Of a stretch of 64,000 nucleotides of DNA, positions 7,543 to 17,504 are shown one piece after another (the stretch's first letter is position 1; every line of letters begins with the position of its first letter). Where the stretch lies: positions 124,001 to 188,000 of the forward strand of contig CAINNJ010000038.1 of NCBI GenBank assembly GCA_903851195.1, in the 5' to 3' direction. The notes under the pieces are model-generated. The model made no database searches. It was not told where the DNA came from and saw only the letters and a list, made by a program, of their open reading frames with translations. The position numbers and the translations under genes are program-made. The stretch comes from an uncultured Acidobacteriia bacterium. GTDB taxonomy: Bacteria; Acidobacteriota; Terriglobia; Bryobacterales; Bryobacteraceae.

Positions 7543-10500
7543 TCAGAAGGTCAGGCGCATCGAGAACTGAATCTGCCGCGGCGTCCAGTAGGACGTCTGG
7601 AGCGATTCGATTCCGTCCGTCGTATTCGGATTGACCCGGCCCTGCAGGTTGAACGCGTTAAAGCCGTCCACGTTCACGCGGAGTTTCACCCGTTCGGTGA
7701 TCGAGAACGTTTTGTAGATCGAGATATCGGTCTGGTAGTTGAAGGGTCCAAGAAGCACGGTCTGCGAGAAGGGGTTGGCGCCGGACGGACCCGGCGAGTA
7801 ACCGGTCTGCACGACACTGCCGTTCTTCAGAGTGAGCGGGACGTTGTTGTTGCCGAAGTTGGCCGTGCCGGGCGTATTGTTGATCGGCGAGAGGTACGGC
7901 GTGTAACTGGCCGGGAGTCCGGAGATGCCGTTCTTCGCGGCATTGATGACAGTCGGCGAAATATAGCCGTTGAACCACTGGTAGGCCTGGTAGCAGACGC
8001 CGCTGCGGCAATCGGTGATGGGCACCGAACTGCCGTACTGCTGCACCTGGCTGGTGGCGCCCCAGTTGGACGCGGCGACCTGGAAGCTCTGCGAGAGCAA
8101 CTGACCGACGAAGGCCACCTGGTAGCCGCCCAGTACGGCATCGACGAACTTGTTGGATTTTCCGAGGAACCGTTTGCCGCGGCCGACCGGGAGATCCACC
8201 ACGCCGTTGTAGTTGATGCGGTGTTCCGGGATGGCCGTATCGATGTGATAGTTCTCATAGCGATTGAGAGCCTGGCTGGGGTTGACGATGGTGCCGGGAT
8301 CCAGACCTTTCGGCAGCACGCCGGGAAGGAAGTCGGCCGCGGGGTAGAGGACGTTGTCGCGGAACGTGTTGCCACCGACGCGGAAAGCCCGCGAATAGAC
8401 GTAGTAAATCTGGTACGCGATCCCGTGCGAAAACTGCTTCTGATAGTTGAGCTGCAGGGCACTGTCGTTGGAGAAACCGGTCTTCAGGGAGATCACGTTG
8501 CCGCTGCCCCATACCGTCTGGTCGTAGGGGCCGGTTGCCGTGTTGGCATAGGTTCCGGTGGGAGGAACCGTGCCGGTCACCGCCTCCCAAACATACGTGG
8601 AAGGATGCGAGTTGTACTGGTAGTTCTGGTCGAGGTTGGAGCCGTGCGTGAACACATACGTGGCGCGCAGAACCGACCCGTCCCGGAACGGCTGTTCGAT
8701 GGTGAAGTTCGCTTCCCGAACGTGGGCGGGCGGATAGTGAGAAGCGAGTGTGGTCAGGCCGATGCCGGGGAGCAGGGAGTTAATGTTTCCGCTGTTGACC
8801 ACGTTGGCGCTGTTCAGACCGGCGACCACCGTGAGCGGTGAGCGCAGCAGGTAATTCGGCAGGCCGTCGGGAGACTGCGCGGCGCTGGTGTAGCTCTGCG
8901 AGTAGCCCGCGGTGAACGGGTAGTTGGCGCTGTCATAGCGAACCGAGTTGCGAATCGGCACCGGATAGATATATTCGCCGTAGCCGCCGCGCACCACCGT
9001 GCCGCGGTTCGCGAACGGTGTCCAGGCGAAGCCCACGCGCGGGTTGAAGTTGTACATGCTGTTTTCCTGGCCGGCGGCCGGGAGTCCACCCTGCGCGGGC
9101 GTTTCGAACTTCACGCCGAGGTTCTGCAGGTTGGTGACGATGGTCTGGGTGGTGTAACCCTTGTCGATGTAGAACGAGAGGGGATTCGGCAGCGCGAGCG
9201 CATCGTTCTTCAGATCGAACGTCACGTTCAGGCCATCGTTGGAATGGGGCGCGGGGTGCATTTCCCAGCGCAGTCCCGCGTTGATGGTGAGGCGATTATT
9301 GACGCGGAAATTATCCTGCCCGTAGAAGTCGACTTCCTGCTCGCGATAGCGGCCGAAGGGAGCGTTCTTATTCTGGCTGTAAGAGCTGGCGGCGCCGAGG
9401 AAGAAATCGGCGTCGGCGTAACCGGTGTTCGGCAGCGCGCCGTAGTTGGCGCCGGTCGAGGGGTCGTAGACGGCGGTGGCCTGGTTGGTGTACGCGACGG
9501 TGTCGGGTGAACGATCGGAGAGGTAGCCGAAGCGCTCATGACGATAGCGGCCGCCAAACGAGATCTGGTGTTTGCCGGCGACCTTGGTCAGATTCTCGTC
9601 CACCGTGGAGAGGATCTGGTTCATGCCATAGTTCCACTGGGAACCGCCATAGGGCATGATCAGGTTCGAGCCGATGGCGGGAAAGCCGGTCTGGCCGAAG
9701 TTGTTCGGCAGGCCGAGCTGTTTTTCGTAGTTGCCCAGCGAGACGGGGTTTCCTTCCACGTAAAAACTCTGCCACTGCTGGCTCAGAATGGTTTCGGAGT
9801 AAAAGGTGGGCGAAAAGATATGGGAGAGACCGAGGGCGCCGCTGATTGTGGTAACAGGCTGCGTCTGGAAGCCGGTGGCTCCGGCCGGCAGTCCGCCGCC
9901 CGCGATGTTGGCCGGCGAATTCGCCGGATAGTTGCGCAGCGCCTGCTGGACCTGCTCGATGTCCGTGAACCGGAAGTAGACACGGTTGCTCTGGTTGAAC
10001 ACGTGGTCGAGACGGGTCGTGATATTCGGGACCGTCTGCGTGACGTTGTTCGTCGCATTGAAATTGGAGTGCACCAGCGGGTTATCGGAACTGGTGGGAA
10101 GCGGGGTAGCGGCATACAGCGTCTTCGCCAGCGGGCTTTCGCGGCTGATCGGAATCTGGTTGCCCGGGAAGGGCGTGCGCTGCAGCGTGCCGGGCACGGT
10201 GGTGTTGGGATCGTACAACGTCTGGTAGATGCCGGAGCCGTTCACCAGGCCGCTGAAGTCGCCGTTGCGCATGGCCACGGTGGGCACGCTGACCAGTTCG
10301 CTCGAGTTCTGGCGCAGGGAGAAGCGCTCGTAGGCGAAGAAGAAGAACGTTCTGTTCTTGCCGTCGTAGAGTTTCGGGATGCTCACGGGACCGCCGACGT
10401 TCGCGCCGAACTCGTTGCGGACCAGGTGGGGCGCGGCGAAGTTCGCCGGATTCTGACGGGCTTTCGCGACGCCGATCGCGTTGTTGCGCGCGGTTTCAAA

Positions 10501-11244
10501 GAACGAGGCATGGTACTGGTTGGTGCCGGACTTGGTGGTGAGGATGGCCGTTGCGGGCGTGGAAAACTGCGCACTGGAGTTCAGCGTTTCCACTTTCACC
10601 TCCTGCACCGAATCGGGGTCCGGCAGGGTGGATTGCGCCGTGTTCGCTTCGCCGCCGAAGTTGCGGTTCGTCATGGGCGCGCCATCCTGCGAGTACTCGA
10701 GGCCTTCGCCCATCAGACCGTTGGCGCGGGTGCCGTTCGCTTCGAGACCGGGCGTGGTGTTCTGGACGAGTCCGAGGACGTTGCGGCCGTTTTGGGGCAA
10801 CTGGTCGATGCGCTTGAAATCGAGCTGGTTGCTGACCGTGCCGCTGTCATAGGTGGCGAGCTGGACGGCATCGCCCGCCGAGACGGTCACCTGTTCGGTG
10901 ACTTCGCCAATGGACAGCTTCGGATTCAGGGTGAGAACCTGGGCATCCTGCAGGGTGACGTTGGTCTGGTATTTCTTCATGCCCGGCGCGGTGAAAGTGA
11001 GCGTGTAGCTGCCCGCGAAGAGGCCGGGAACCGAGTAAAAGCCGCTGCCATTGGAAACCGTGTCGTTGACGACACCGGTGCTCTGGTTGGCGACGTGGAC
11101 GGCGCAGCCGGGAATGGCGGCGGAAGAGGCATCCTGCACGGAGCCCTGAATTGAGCCGGCGCCGCTCTGGGCGAAAAGGCCGACGGGAACCAACAGCGCG
11201 ACCGCCAGCGTGAGCGTGCGCGGACTAAACGTTTTCATCATCAT
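7543..11244 (-). CDS. Oar-like TonB-dependent receptor with CarboxypepD_reg-like N-domain
   Basis: 1233 residues. A signal peptide (TLTLAVALLVPVGLFAQS) is followed by a carboxypeptidase-regulatory-like Ig fold at about 28-110 (IQGSVQDASSAAIPGCAVHVAN, SNGSGFYSVPGLFAGSYTL), then the plug and a long outer-membrane barrel ending in phenylalanine (QIQFSMRLTF). The first of three ATGs is chosen because AGGA lies 6 bases upstream. Receptors of this kind are abundant in Solibacter-type genomes and take up large substrates, often glycans; the ligand is unknown. It diverges from the cytochrome/TPR gene. Confidence 0.92.
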   Translation of the reverse strand: MMMKTFSPRTLTLAVALLVPVGLFAQSGAGSIQGSVQDASSAAIPGCAVHVANQSTGVVNDTVSNGSGFYSVPGLFAGSYTLTFTAPGMKKYQTNVTLQDAQVLTLNPKLSIGEVTEQVTVSAGDAVQLATYDSGTVSNQLDFKRIDQLPQNGRNVLGLVQNTTPGLEANGTRANGLMGEGLEYSQDGAPMTNRNFGGEANTAQSTLPDPDSVQEVKVETLNSSAQFSTPATAILTTKSGTNQYHASFFETARNNAIGVAKARQNPANFAAPHLVRNEFGANVGGPVSIPKLYDGKNRTFFFFAYERFSLRQNSSELVSVPTVAMRNGDFSGLVNGSGIYQTLYDPNTTVPGTLQRTPFPGNQIPISRESPLAKTLYAATPLPTSSDNPLVHSNFNATNNVTQTVPNITTRLDHVFNQSNRVYFRFTDIEQVQQALRNYPANSPANIAGGGLPAGATGFQTQPVTTISGALGLSHIFSPTFYSETILSQQWQSFYVEGNPVSLGNYEKQLGLPNNFGQTGFPAIGSNLIMPYGGSQWNYGMNQILSTVDENLTKVAGKHQISFGGRYRHERFGYLSDRSPDTVAYTNQATAVYDPSTGANYGALPNTGYADADFFLGAASSYSQNKNAPFGRYREQEVDFYGQDNFRVNNRLTINAGLRWEMHPAPHSNDGLNVTFDLKNDALALPNPLSFYIDKGYTTQTIVTNLQNLGVKFETPAQGGLPAAGQENSMYNFNPRVGFAWTPFANRGTVVRGGYGEYIYPVPIRNSVRYDSANYPFTAGYSQSYTSAAQSPDGLPNYLLRSPLTVVAGLNSANVVNSGNINSLLPGIGLTTLASHYPPAHVREANFTIEQPFRDGSVLRATYVFTHGSNLDQNYQYNSHPSTYVWEAVTGTVPPTGTYANTATGPYDQTVWGSGNVISLKTGFSNDSALQLNYQKQFSHGIAYQIYYVYSRAFRVGGNTFRDNVLYPAADFLPGVLPKGLDPGTIVNPSQALNRYENYHIDTAIPEHRINYNGVVDLPVGRGKRFLGKSNKFVDAVLGGYQVAFVGQLLSQSFQVAASNWGATSQVQQYGSSVPITDCRSGVCYQAYQWFNGYISPTVINAAKNGISGLPASYTPYLSPINNTPGTANFGNNNVPLTLKNGSVVQTGYSPGPSGANPFSQTVLLGPFNYQTDISIYKTFSITERVKLRVNVDGFNAFNLQGRVNPNTTDGIESLQTSYWTPRQIQFSMRLTF

Positions 11245-11318
11245 CCGAAATCCTGGTAGTGAAGTAGCGGCAGAGGGGTGAAGCGCGGACGACCCTGTTT
11301 TGATCTACTATATCCGAC

Positions 11319-11333
11319 GCGGAAGGCTTCCGC
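11319..11333. promoter_or_regulatory. 15-bp palindrome between divergent genes
   Basis: GCGGAAG-G-CTTCCGC has perfect 7-bp arms and sits in the gap between the receptor and the cytochrome/TPR gene. It could be a shared operator; the 1-base centre makes an RNA hairpin unlikely. Confidence 0.35.
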
Positions 11334-11358
11334 AATCGTTAACTTAAGATGGAATACG

Positions 11359-13617
11359 TTGCTGCGTACGAAATCGAAATACGGCTGGGCGGCGGGCCTG
11401 GTGGGCGCAATCTCACTCACGGTTGCGGGCCAGCCTTTCACGGGCGTACATCAAGAGGCGGGTTATGCGGAACCCGGAACCTGTGAGAATTGCCACGCGG
11501 AAATCGCGGCGAATTACAGGAAAACCGCCATGGCTCGTTCGTTCTATCCGGCGGCAGCTGAAGAGCAAGGGACGTATTATCATGCGCCGTCCGACAGTTA
11601 CTTCAGCCTGATCCGGCGCGACGGAGCGTCTTACCAGCGCCGGTATCAGCTGGATTCGGCAGCCCGCCCGGTCAACGTGATGGAAAAGCGGATCGATTTC
11701 GTGCTGGGTTCGGGGAACCACGCGAGAACGTATCTACACCGCACGGAGCGCAATACTCTGGTGGAACTGCCACTCGCCTGGTACGCGGAAAAAGGCGGTT
11801 CACTGGCGATGAATCCGGGTTACGACCGGCCGGATCACGAAGGCTTCCGCCGCGCCATTACTTACGACTGCATGTTCTGCCACAACGCCTATCCGGCGGC
11901 GATTCCGGCGGGGCATGAGGAACGTTTCGCGGAACCGGTGTATGCGGGATCGCTTCCCCAGGGGATCGACTGCCAGAGGTGCCACGGGCCGGGACTGAAG
12001 CACGCCCAACTGGCGAAGACGGCGGGCGCGGCAAGCGCGGCGGTGCGCGCAGCGATCGTCAATCCGGCGCGGCTCATTTCCCAGCGGCAGATGGAGGTGT
12101 GTCTGCAATGCCATCTGGAAACGACGAGCTTCCCGCTACCGAACGCGGTGCAGCGGGAAGGCCGCGGGCCGTTTTCGTTTCGGCCCGGGGAAGCGCTGGA
12201 GGGCTTTCTGCTTTTCTTCGACCACGCGCCGGGCGCGGGCCGCGACGAGAAGTTCGAAATTGTCAGCGCGGCCTATCGGCTGCGGCGATCCGCCTGTTTC
12301 CTGAAGAGCGGCGACCGGTTGACCTGCACCACCTGCCATAATCCGCACGACACCCCGCGCGGCGAGGCTGCCACGAGACATTACGTAACGGTCTGCCGGT
12401 CCTGCCATGCGGCGGCGTTCGACCGGCTGGTGGCGGCCGGAACCCATACGGGAGAGTCGAACTGCGCGGGCTGCCACATGCCGAAGCGGCGGACGGAAGA
12501 CGTGGTGCATGTGGTGGTGACGGATCACTATATTCAGCGCCAGGTTCCGGCGGCGGATCTGCTGGCAGAACGAGCGGAGCGGCACGAAGCGCCCGGCGAC
12601 TACACCGGCGAGGTGGCGCTGTATTATCCGCCGAAGCTGCCGCATACGGCGGCGAACGATCTGGATATCGCGGTTGCGCAGGTCAATCAGCGCAGCAATC
12701 TGTCCGGCGGCATCCCGCAGTTGACGGCTGCGATCCGGCGATATGCGCCGAAAGGTCCGGAATATTATCTGGAACTCGCCGAGGCTCTGCGCCATAACGG
12801 GGAACCGGACAAAGCGCTTGCGATGTACCGCGAGGCGGTTCGGCAGAAGCCGGACTCCGTCCCCGCGCTGCAGCGTTTGGGCGCGGCATTGCGTCGTTCA
12901 GCGAAATACCCCGAAGCGGCGGAAACGCTGCGCCGGGCTGCCGCGCTCGCGCCGGACAACGCCGCCACGTGGCAGGAACTTGGCCAGACGCTTCAGGCGC
13001 TGGGCAAAACCCAGGAGGCGATTGCGGCCCTGCAGCGGGCCGTGCAACTGGATCCGGATCTCTCGGAGGGATACAACAATCTGGGGGTCGTCTGGTCAGC
13101 CGGATCGGATCCGGCGCGCGCCGAAGCCGCGTTTCGGGAGGCGATCCGAATTCAGCCGGATTCGGCCGACGCGCACGGCAACCTGGCCAGTCTGCTCTCC
13201 GGCGCGGGCGATTCCGTACAGGCCGAGGAACACTTCCGGATCGCGCTGCAGCGTCGGCCCGATGATGTCCCCACCCGCTACAACCACGCGATGTCGCTGG
13301 GCCGGATGCGCCGTTTCGAAGACGCGCGGGCCGAACTCGAAAAGTGCGTCCGGACCGACCCGAACTTTCCGGATGCGCATCAGTTATTGGGGGATCTCTT
13401 GCTGGCCCAGGAGCAGGCGCCGGCAGCCATGACGCAGTATCGTGAGGTGATTCGGATTCAGCCGGGATCGGGACGGGCCTACCTGGGACTGGCGTCGGCC
13501 CAACTGACAGTGAGGGATGTTGCCGGAGCGATTCCGAACCTCCGCAAGGCGGCCGCCGATACCGATCCGGCGGTCCGCCAGGAGGCGCTTCAGATGCTCC
13601 GGCAACTCGGGCAGTGA
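11359..13617 (+). CDS. exported seven-heme cytochrome c fused to TPR domain
   Basis: About 752 residues. A signal peptide (LLRTKSKYGWAAGLVGAISLTV) precedes seven CxxCH sites: CENCH, CMFCH, CQRCH, CLQCH, CTTCH, CRSCH and CAGCH. The last leads into the conserved end CHMPK...TDHYIQ. From about residue 440 to the end there are about eight TPR units (YYLELAEALRHNGEPDKALAMYREA and similar). TTG 11359 is preferred because it puts a good signal peptide at the N-terminus; a GTG at 11278 is in frame but lacks a spaced ribosome site. The electron-transfer partner is unknown. The same two modules occur as separate coupled genes at 40427-42498. Confidence 0.85.
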   Translation: MLRTKSKYGWAAGLVGAISLTVAGQPFTGVHQEAGYAEPGTCENCHAEIAANYRKTAMARSFYPAAAEEQGTYYHAPSDSYFSLIRRDGASYQRRYQLDSAARPVNVMEKRIDFVLGSGNHARTYLHRTERNTLVELPLAWYAEKGGSLAMNPGYDRPDHEGFRRAITYDCMFCHNAYPAAIPAGHEERFAEPVYAGSLPQGIDCQRCHGPGLKHAQLAKTAGAASAAVRAAIVNPARLISQRQMEVCLQCHLETTSFPLPNAVQREGRGPFSFRPGEALEGFLLFFDHAPGAGRDEKFEIVSAAYRLRRSACFLKSGDRLTCTTCHNPHDTPRGEAATRHYVTVCRSCHAAAFDRLVAAGTHTGESNCAGCHMPKRRTEDVVHVVVTDHYIQRQVPAADLLAERAERHEAPGDYTGEVALYYPPKLPHTAANDLDIAVAQVNQRSNLSGGIPQLTAAIRRYAPKGPEYYLELAEALRHNGEPDKALAMYREAVRQKPDSVPALQRLGAALRRSAKYPEAAETLRRAAALAPDNAATWQELGQTLQALGKTQEAIAALQRAVQLDPDLSEGYNNLGVVWSAGSDPARAEAAFREAIRIQPDSADAHGNLASLLSGAGDSVQAEEHFRIALQRRPDDVPTRYNHAMSLGRMRRFEDARAELEKCVRTDPNFPDAHQLLGDLLLAQEQAPAAMTQYREVIRIQPGSGRAYLGLASAQLTVRDVAGAIPNLRKAAADTDPAVRQEALQMLRQLGQ

Positions 13618-15627
13618 TTAGCGGCCGGGCGTAGCGGGGGCTTTCAGGATCGAGGCCAGAGCGCGCATCCGGTCGGCGTCCGCCGGAGTTTTCGCGGCGG
13701 CCGCGTCTTTTTCCAAACCGGCAGCCAGGGTCTTGAGCTGACCGGCTTCCCGGCGGTCGGCCGGCGACTGGTCAGCCTTCGTAACAGCGGCGTTCAGTGC
13801 CGCGATCCTTTGGGGCGTCAGGGAAGTGCCGCGAGCGAGCTGATCGAGATAGGCGCGCGCCGTGACGAACGTTGCGGGCCAGGTGACCTTCGGCTGGTTC
13901 TGCACGTTGAGCTCATCGAAGTGCACCTGGTTGGCGGCGTCGATTTCGTTCTGCGTGACGAACTTGCTCGGCACCATTTTGAACACGTCCACGCCACGCG
14001 CGATTTCCGAGCCGTAGATGTAGCCGTTGTACCAGTAGGTCGACCACTGGCCGCCCATGGCGCGCTTCGTGCCATCGACGGGACCGCGGTCGAAGTAAGC
14101 GATCTCCATCGGATGGGCCGCGTCCGTGAAATCCACCATGGAGATGCCGCCCTGATACCAGGACTGCACCAGGATGTCGCGGCCCGGAATGGGCACGAGC
14201 GAACCGTTATGCGCGACGCAGTTTTCGAATTCGGTCTGCGGGGCGGGCATTTTGTAATACGACGCGAGTTTCAGCTTGCGGTCGGTCAGCGTGAAGATGG
14301 CGTCGGCGCCCCAACTCATGGGATCGGTGGCGCGGCAGCGGGGCTGTCCGCCACCGCCCCATTCATCGGTGAACAGGACCTTGGTGCCGGCGTTATTGAA
14401 GTTCGCCGAATGCCAGAACGCATAGTTCGGATCGCTGACGGCCGCGAGGCGGACCGGGTTCACGGGATCGGAAATGTCGAGCAGGATGCCGTTGCCGGAG
14501 CAGGCGCCGGCGGCCAGACCAACCGCCGAGTAGATGGTGATGTCGTGGCACTGGTTGGTGGCCGACGTGTTCTGCGTGCCTTCGCCCGTGTTGCCGCCCT
14601 TCGAGAGGCCGTTGATGGCGCCGGTCTGTTTATCGGTGAAAATGCGGGGGCTGGACACGATTTTGGCCTGCTCGGGATGCGCGAGCGGGACCTTGATGAT
14701 GTCGATGCGGAAGAGAGCTGTATTGGGATCGGTTTCCGCGTCGCCGCCGGAGCAGCCGGCCAGTTCATCGGCCTGACGAACGCCGCCGGTGCCGGAAATA
14801 TAGACGTAGATATTGTCCTTATCCTTCGGATCAATCAGCAGCGAGTGGGTGTGGGAACCGCGACAGCTCTGCACGGCGGCAACCTGCTTCGGATTGCCGA
14901 TGTCGGTGATATCGAAGATGCGAACGCCGCGGAAGCGGTCCGGGCTGGGGGGCGGCAGCGGGCGGGCCCGACGCGCGGCCGGAGCACCGGGAGCGGTGGG
15001 AGCGGGGGGTGGCGGCGGAGGAGGAGGAACGTAGCCGGCGGGCAGCGGGATGCCCTGCGTACCGCAGTCCGTGCGTCCGTTCAGGGCCTCGGCGGACATG
15101 AACATCAGATGGCCGTAAACCGACACGTCGCCCTGGCCACCCGGGCACAGCAGGGACGCGCGCAGCTTCGCGCTCGCCGGACTGTCGATGTCGTAGGTGT
15201 TGATGCCGTTGTAATTGCCGACGAAGAGATGGTTGCCGCTGAAAGCGAGATCGGAATTCGTGGAGCCGTATTGATTGCTGGGCGGCTGGGGCGGCGGGGT
15301 TTCACCGGCGGCCGCGGGAGGCGGTTCCGGAGCCGGGCCGGCGGGCGCCATGATCGCGTTGCCCGGACCGAAGCCGGTGGGCTTGGCGAGCGAGGTAAGC
15401 TTCTGCATCCCGAACGCGGCTTCACCAGCGTCATACAAGCCGCCTTTCAGACCGATACGCGGATCGTCCGGCCCGCTGCGCGGATTGGTGGACACACCGG
15501 TGTCGGTCGGCTTCGGCGGCACCACCGGCCGGGGCGCGGGGGCCGGAGCCGGAGCCGGATTCTGGGCGAAGCAGGCGATCGCGAGCGAGAGGGCAAAAGC
15601 CAGGCGCGATGAGCGTTTCGATTTCAT
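13618..15627 (-). CDS. exported LVIVD-repeat beta-propeller protein with proline-rich segments
   Basis: 669 residues. Signal peptide SSRLAFALSLAIACFAQ, then an Ala/Pro tract. LVIVD-type blades are visible (NSDLAFSGNHLFVGNYNGINTYDID, RGVRIFDITDIGNPKQVAAVQ, GNGILLDISDPVNPVRLAAVSDPN, ISMVDFTDAAHPMEIAYFD). Two proline-rich linkers interrupt the fold, near residues 100-116 and 200-225. No catalytic motif is evident. The ATG overlaps the stop of the M28-DUF305 gene (ATGA), so the two form an operon. Its stop directly abuts that of the convergent cytochrome/TPR gene. Confidence 0.8.
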   Translation of the reverse strand: MKSKRSSRLAFALSLAIACFAQNPAPAPAPAPRPVVPPKPTDTGVSTNPRSGPDDPRIGLKGGLYDAGEAAFGMQKLTSLAKPTGFGPGNAIMAPAGPAPEPPPAAAGETPPPQPPSNQYGSTNSDLAFSGNHLFVGNYNGINTYDIDSPASAKLRASLLCPGGQGDVSVYGHLMFMSAEALNGRTDCGTQGIPLPAGYVPPPPPPPPAPTAPGAPAARRARPLPPPSPDRFRGVRIFDITDIGNPKQVAAVQSCRGSHTHSLLIDPKDKDNIYVYISGTGGVRQADELAGCSGGDAETDPNTALFRIDIIKVPLAHPEQAKIVSSPRIFTDKQTGAINGLSKGGNTGEGTQNTSATNQCHDITIYSAVGLAAGACSGNGILLDISDPVNPVRLAAVSDPNYAFWHSANFNNAGTKVLFTDEWGGGGQPRCRATDPMSWGADAIFTLTDRKLKLASYYKMPAPQTEFENCVAHNGSLVPIPGRDILVQSWYQGGISMVDFTDAAHPMEIAYFDRGPVDGTKRAMGGQWSTYWYNGYIYGSEIARGVDVFKMVPSKFVTQNEIDAANQVHFDELNVQNQPKVTWPATFVTARAYLDQLARGTSLTPQRIAALNAAVTKADQSPADRREAGQLKTLAAGLEKDAAAAKTPADADRMRALASILKAPATPGR

Positions 15628-17504
15628 TTCTTCTCCTTGAGCCGGCTTTGCGGGCCGAGCATGTTTTGCATGATTTTGATCTCAGCGCGCTGAGTGTTGT
15701 CGATGTCGGTAGCGAAGTCGAACAGAACGGCGTCCTGTCCGGCTCCCGCGGTGTCGAAGAGGTCTTTCACCATGATCAAAGCGCCGTTGTGGTGCTGGAT
15801 CATGCCGGTCAGGAACAGATAGTCGAAGGTCTTGCCTTTGGCTTTGGCGAGAGCTTTCATCTGGGCAGGCGTGAGCATGCCGGGCATCATGGCCATGCCT
15901 TCCATGTCCATTCCCTTCATGTCCATGCCTTTCATGTCCATGCCTTTCATGTCCATGCCCGCGTGATCCATGCCCTTCATATTCATGGCCGAGTGATCCA
16001 TGTGGTGCATCGGCGCCACGGGCTGGCCGCGTTCCCGCAGCCAGTTCTTCATGTATTCGATCTCGTCCGTCTGCGAGATGCTGATGCGTTTGCCCATGGC
16101 CTGCAGAGCCGGCGTATTCGTGCGGGTGCGCAGCAGATCGGTCATCTCGACGGCCTGGGAGTGGTGCATGATCATGCCCTGCATGAAGTCGATATCGGCG
16201 GCGGTCGGCACGCGCGGGTGAATGGCCGCGGCTGACGGCGAGATCACCTGGCCGCTCTTGCCGGGCGCGCCGGGCTGCACGATCGGCACGGCGTCCGTGG
16301 TGGCGCCGGCCAGTTGTCCCACCGCGCCGAGAGTGGTCTGCGCGGCGTTCAGGCCGAGGCGGAAGTCGTCGTCACTGTAGGTGGAGTAGAGATCGGTGGG
16401 CTGGTGGTGCTGCGGATCCCAGCCGTTGCCCAGTTGCGAGCCGCGCTCGTTCTCGCGCAGGCTGATGGACGGGGTGAAATCCATGAACGGCGTGGAATCC
16501 GTGTTCGTCATGTGCGGCCCGACGGTCGCGGGATAGTGGGTGGCGTACTTGTCGTTGGCAAGCTGAAATTTGTGCGCCAGATCCATGGCGGCGGCTGCGA
16601 GTTTCGACGTCCACTGGTACTCGATGTTGATGTCGGCTTCGGGGCGCTGTTTTTTGCTCATGGTGCCGTCGGGCAGCGGCATGCCGTGATCGAACATCAT
16701 CATGTCGTGCTGGATCATGCCGAGCCACTTCGGTTCGGGAAACTTGCCGGAGCCCGCGGGGGACTCGATGCCCTGCAGGTCCTTGCGCTGATCGACGTAG
16801 GCGCGCGCGCCGTTCAGACCCGTCTCTTCGTTGTTCCAGAGGGCGAAACGGAGGGAGCGGTCGGTGTGGACGTCCGGGCTGCTGAAGATGCGGGCCAGTT
16901 CCATGACGAGCGCGGTTCCGGAGCCATCGTCGTTAGCGGCCTCACCCCAGCCGATGCCGTCCATGTGCGCGGCGACAATGTACATCTCCTGCGGATGAAC
17001 GGAACCCACTTTGGTGCAGTAGACTTCTTCGCGAAGACCCGGCGCGGAGGGCTGAGAGTTCAACTCGCGGAGCTTCACGTCAGGCTGTTTCAGCGGATCG
17101 TTATTGACGGTTTCCGGGATGCGGTAACCGCGGCGGCGCGAGCCACCCGGACCGGCGTTGGGGTCGGCGGCACCGCGGCCCCCGCCACCGCGGCCCGCAT
17201 TCGCGGCAGGCGGCTGGAAGTCATAGCGGATGCGCTCCGTGTTGGTGCAGCCGTAGCTTTTGAGCTGCGCTTCAATCCAGTCGAGGGCGGCGCGGTTGCG
17301 GTCCGTGCCCTGACGGCGATCGCCGAACTGCGTCAGGCCTTTAACCGTGGCTTTATAGCGTTCCAGATCGAGGCGTCCGGCGAGGGTCGCAAGGGGATCC
17401 GGTCCGGCTGGTTTCGGAGGCGCTTCCTGCGCGACGAGAAGGGCGCCGGAGCACAAGGCGACAAGGGTTCGGCGGAGAGCGATGCAAGGGAACGGATTCG
17501 TCAA
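15624..17504 (-). CDS. exported M28 zinc peptidase fused to a C-terminal DUF305 domain
   Basis: About 626 residues. TTG 17504 is chosen over an earlier in-frame codon because AGGAGA sits 6 bases upstream and a signal peptide follows at once (CIALRRTLVALCSGALLVAQ). Residues about 40-410 are an M28 aminopeptidase: AHMDGIGWGEAANDDGSG and LWNNEETGLNGA supply the dinuclear zinc ligands. Residues about 430-620 are DUF305, with IDFMQGMIMHHSQAVEMTDLL and YLFLTGMIQHHNGALIMVKDL. Between the two DUF305 halves is a Met-rich linker of repeated MDMKG. A Gly/Arg-rich insert (GRGGGGRGAADP) lies in the N-terminal third. DUF305 and Met-rich tracts are often copper-linked; this is inference here. Confidence 0.85.
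   Translation of the reverse strand: MTNPFPCIALRRTLVALCSGALLVAQEAPPKPAGPDPLATLAGRLDLERYKATVKGLTQFGDRRQGTDRNRAALDWIEAQLKSYGCTNTERIRYDFQPPAANAGRGGGGRGAADPNAGPGGSRRRGYRIPETVNNDPLKQPDVKLRELNSQPSAPGLREEVYCTKVGSVHPQEMYIVAAHMDGIGWGEAANDDGSGTALVMELARIFSSPDVHTDRSLRFALWNNEETGLNGARAYVDQRKDLQGIESPAGSGKFPEPKWLGMIQHDMMMFDHGMPLPDGTMSKKQRPEADINIEYQWTSKLAAAAMDLAHKFQLANDKYATHYPATVGPHMTNTDSTPFMDFTPSISLRENERGSQLGNGWDPQHHQPTDLYSTYSDDDFRLGLNAAQTTLGAVGQLAGATTDAVPIVQPGAPGKSGQVISPSAAAIHPRVPTAADIDFMQGMIMHHSQAVEMTDLLRTRTNTPALQAMGKRISISQTDEIEYMKNWLRERGQPVAPMHHMDHSAMNMKGMDHAGMDMKGMDMKGMDMKGMDMEGMAMMPGMLTPAQMKALAKAKGKTFDYLFLTGMIQHHNGALIMVKDLFDTAGAGQDAVLFDFATDIDNTQRAEIKIMQNMLGPQSRLKEKK
15901..15960. repeat. 15-bp in-frame tandem repeat encoding MDMKG
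   Basis: Four near-identical 15-bp units (15901-15915, 15916-15930, 15931-15945, 15946-15960) inside the DUF305 part of the M28 fusion gene. Each encodes one Met-Asp-Met-Lys-Gly type unit on the minus strand. Unit number could vary by slippage without breaking the frame. Confidence 0.8.

Noticed and set aside
11278-11358. Earlier GTG start of the cytochrome/TPR gene
   Set aside because: It adds 27 residues before an evident signal peptide and has no properly spaced ribosome-binding site; still possible.
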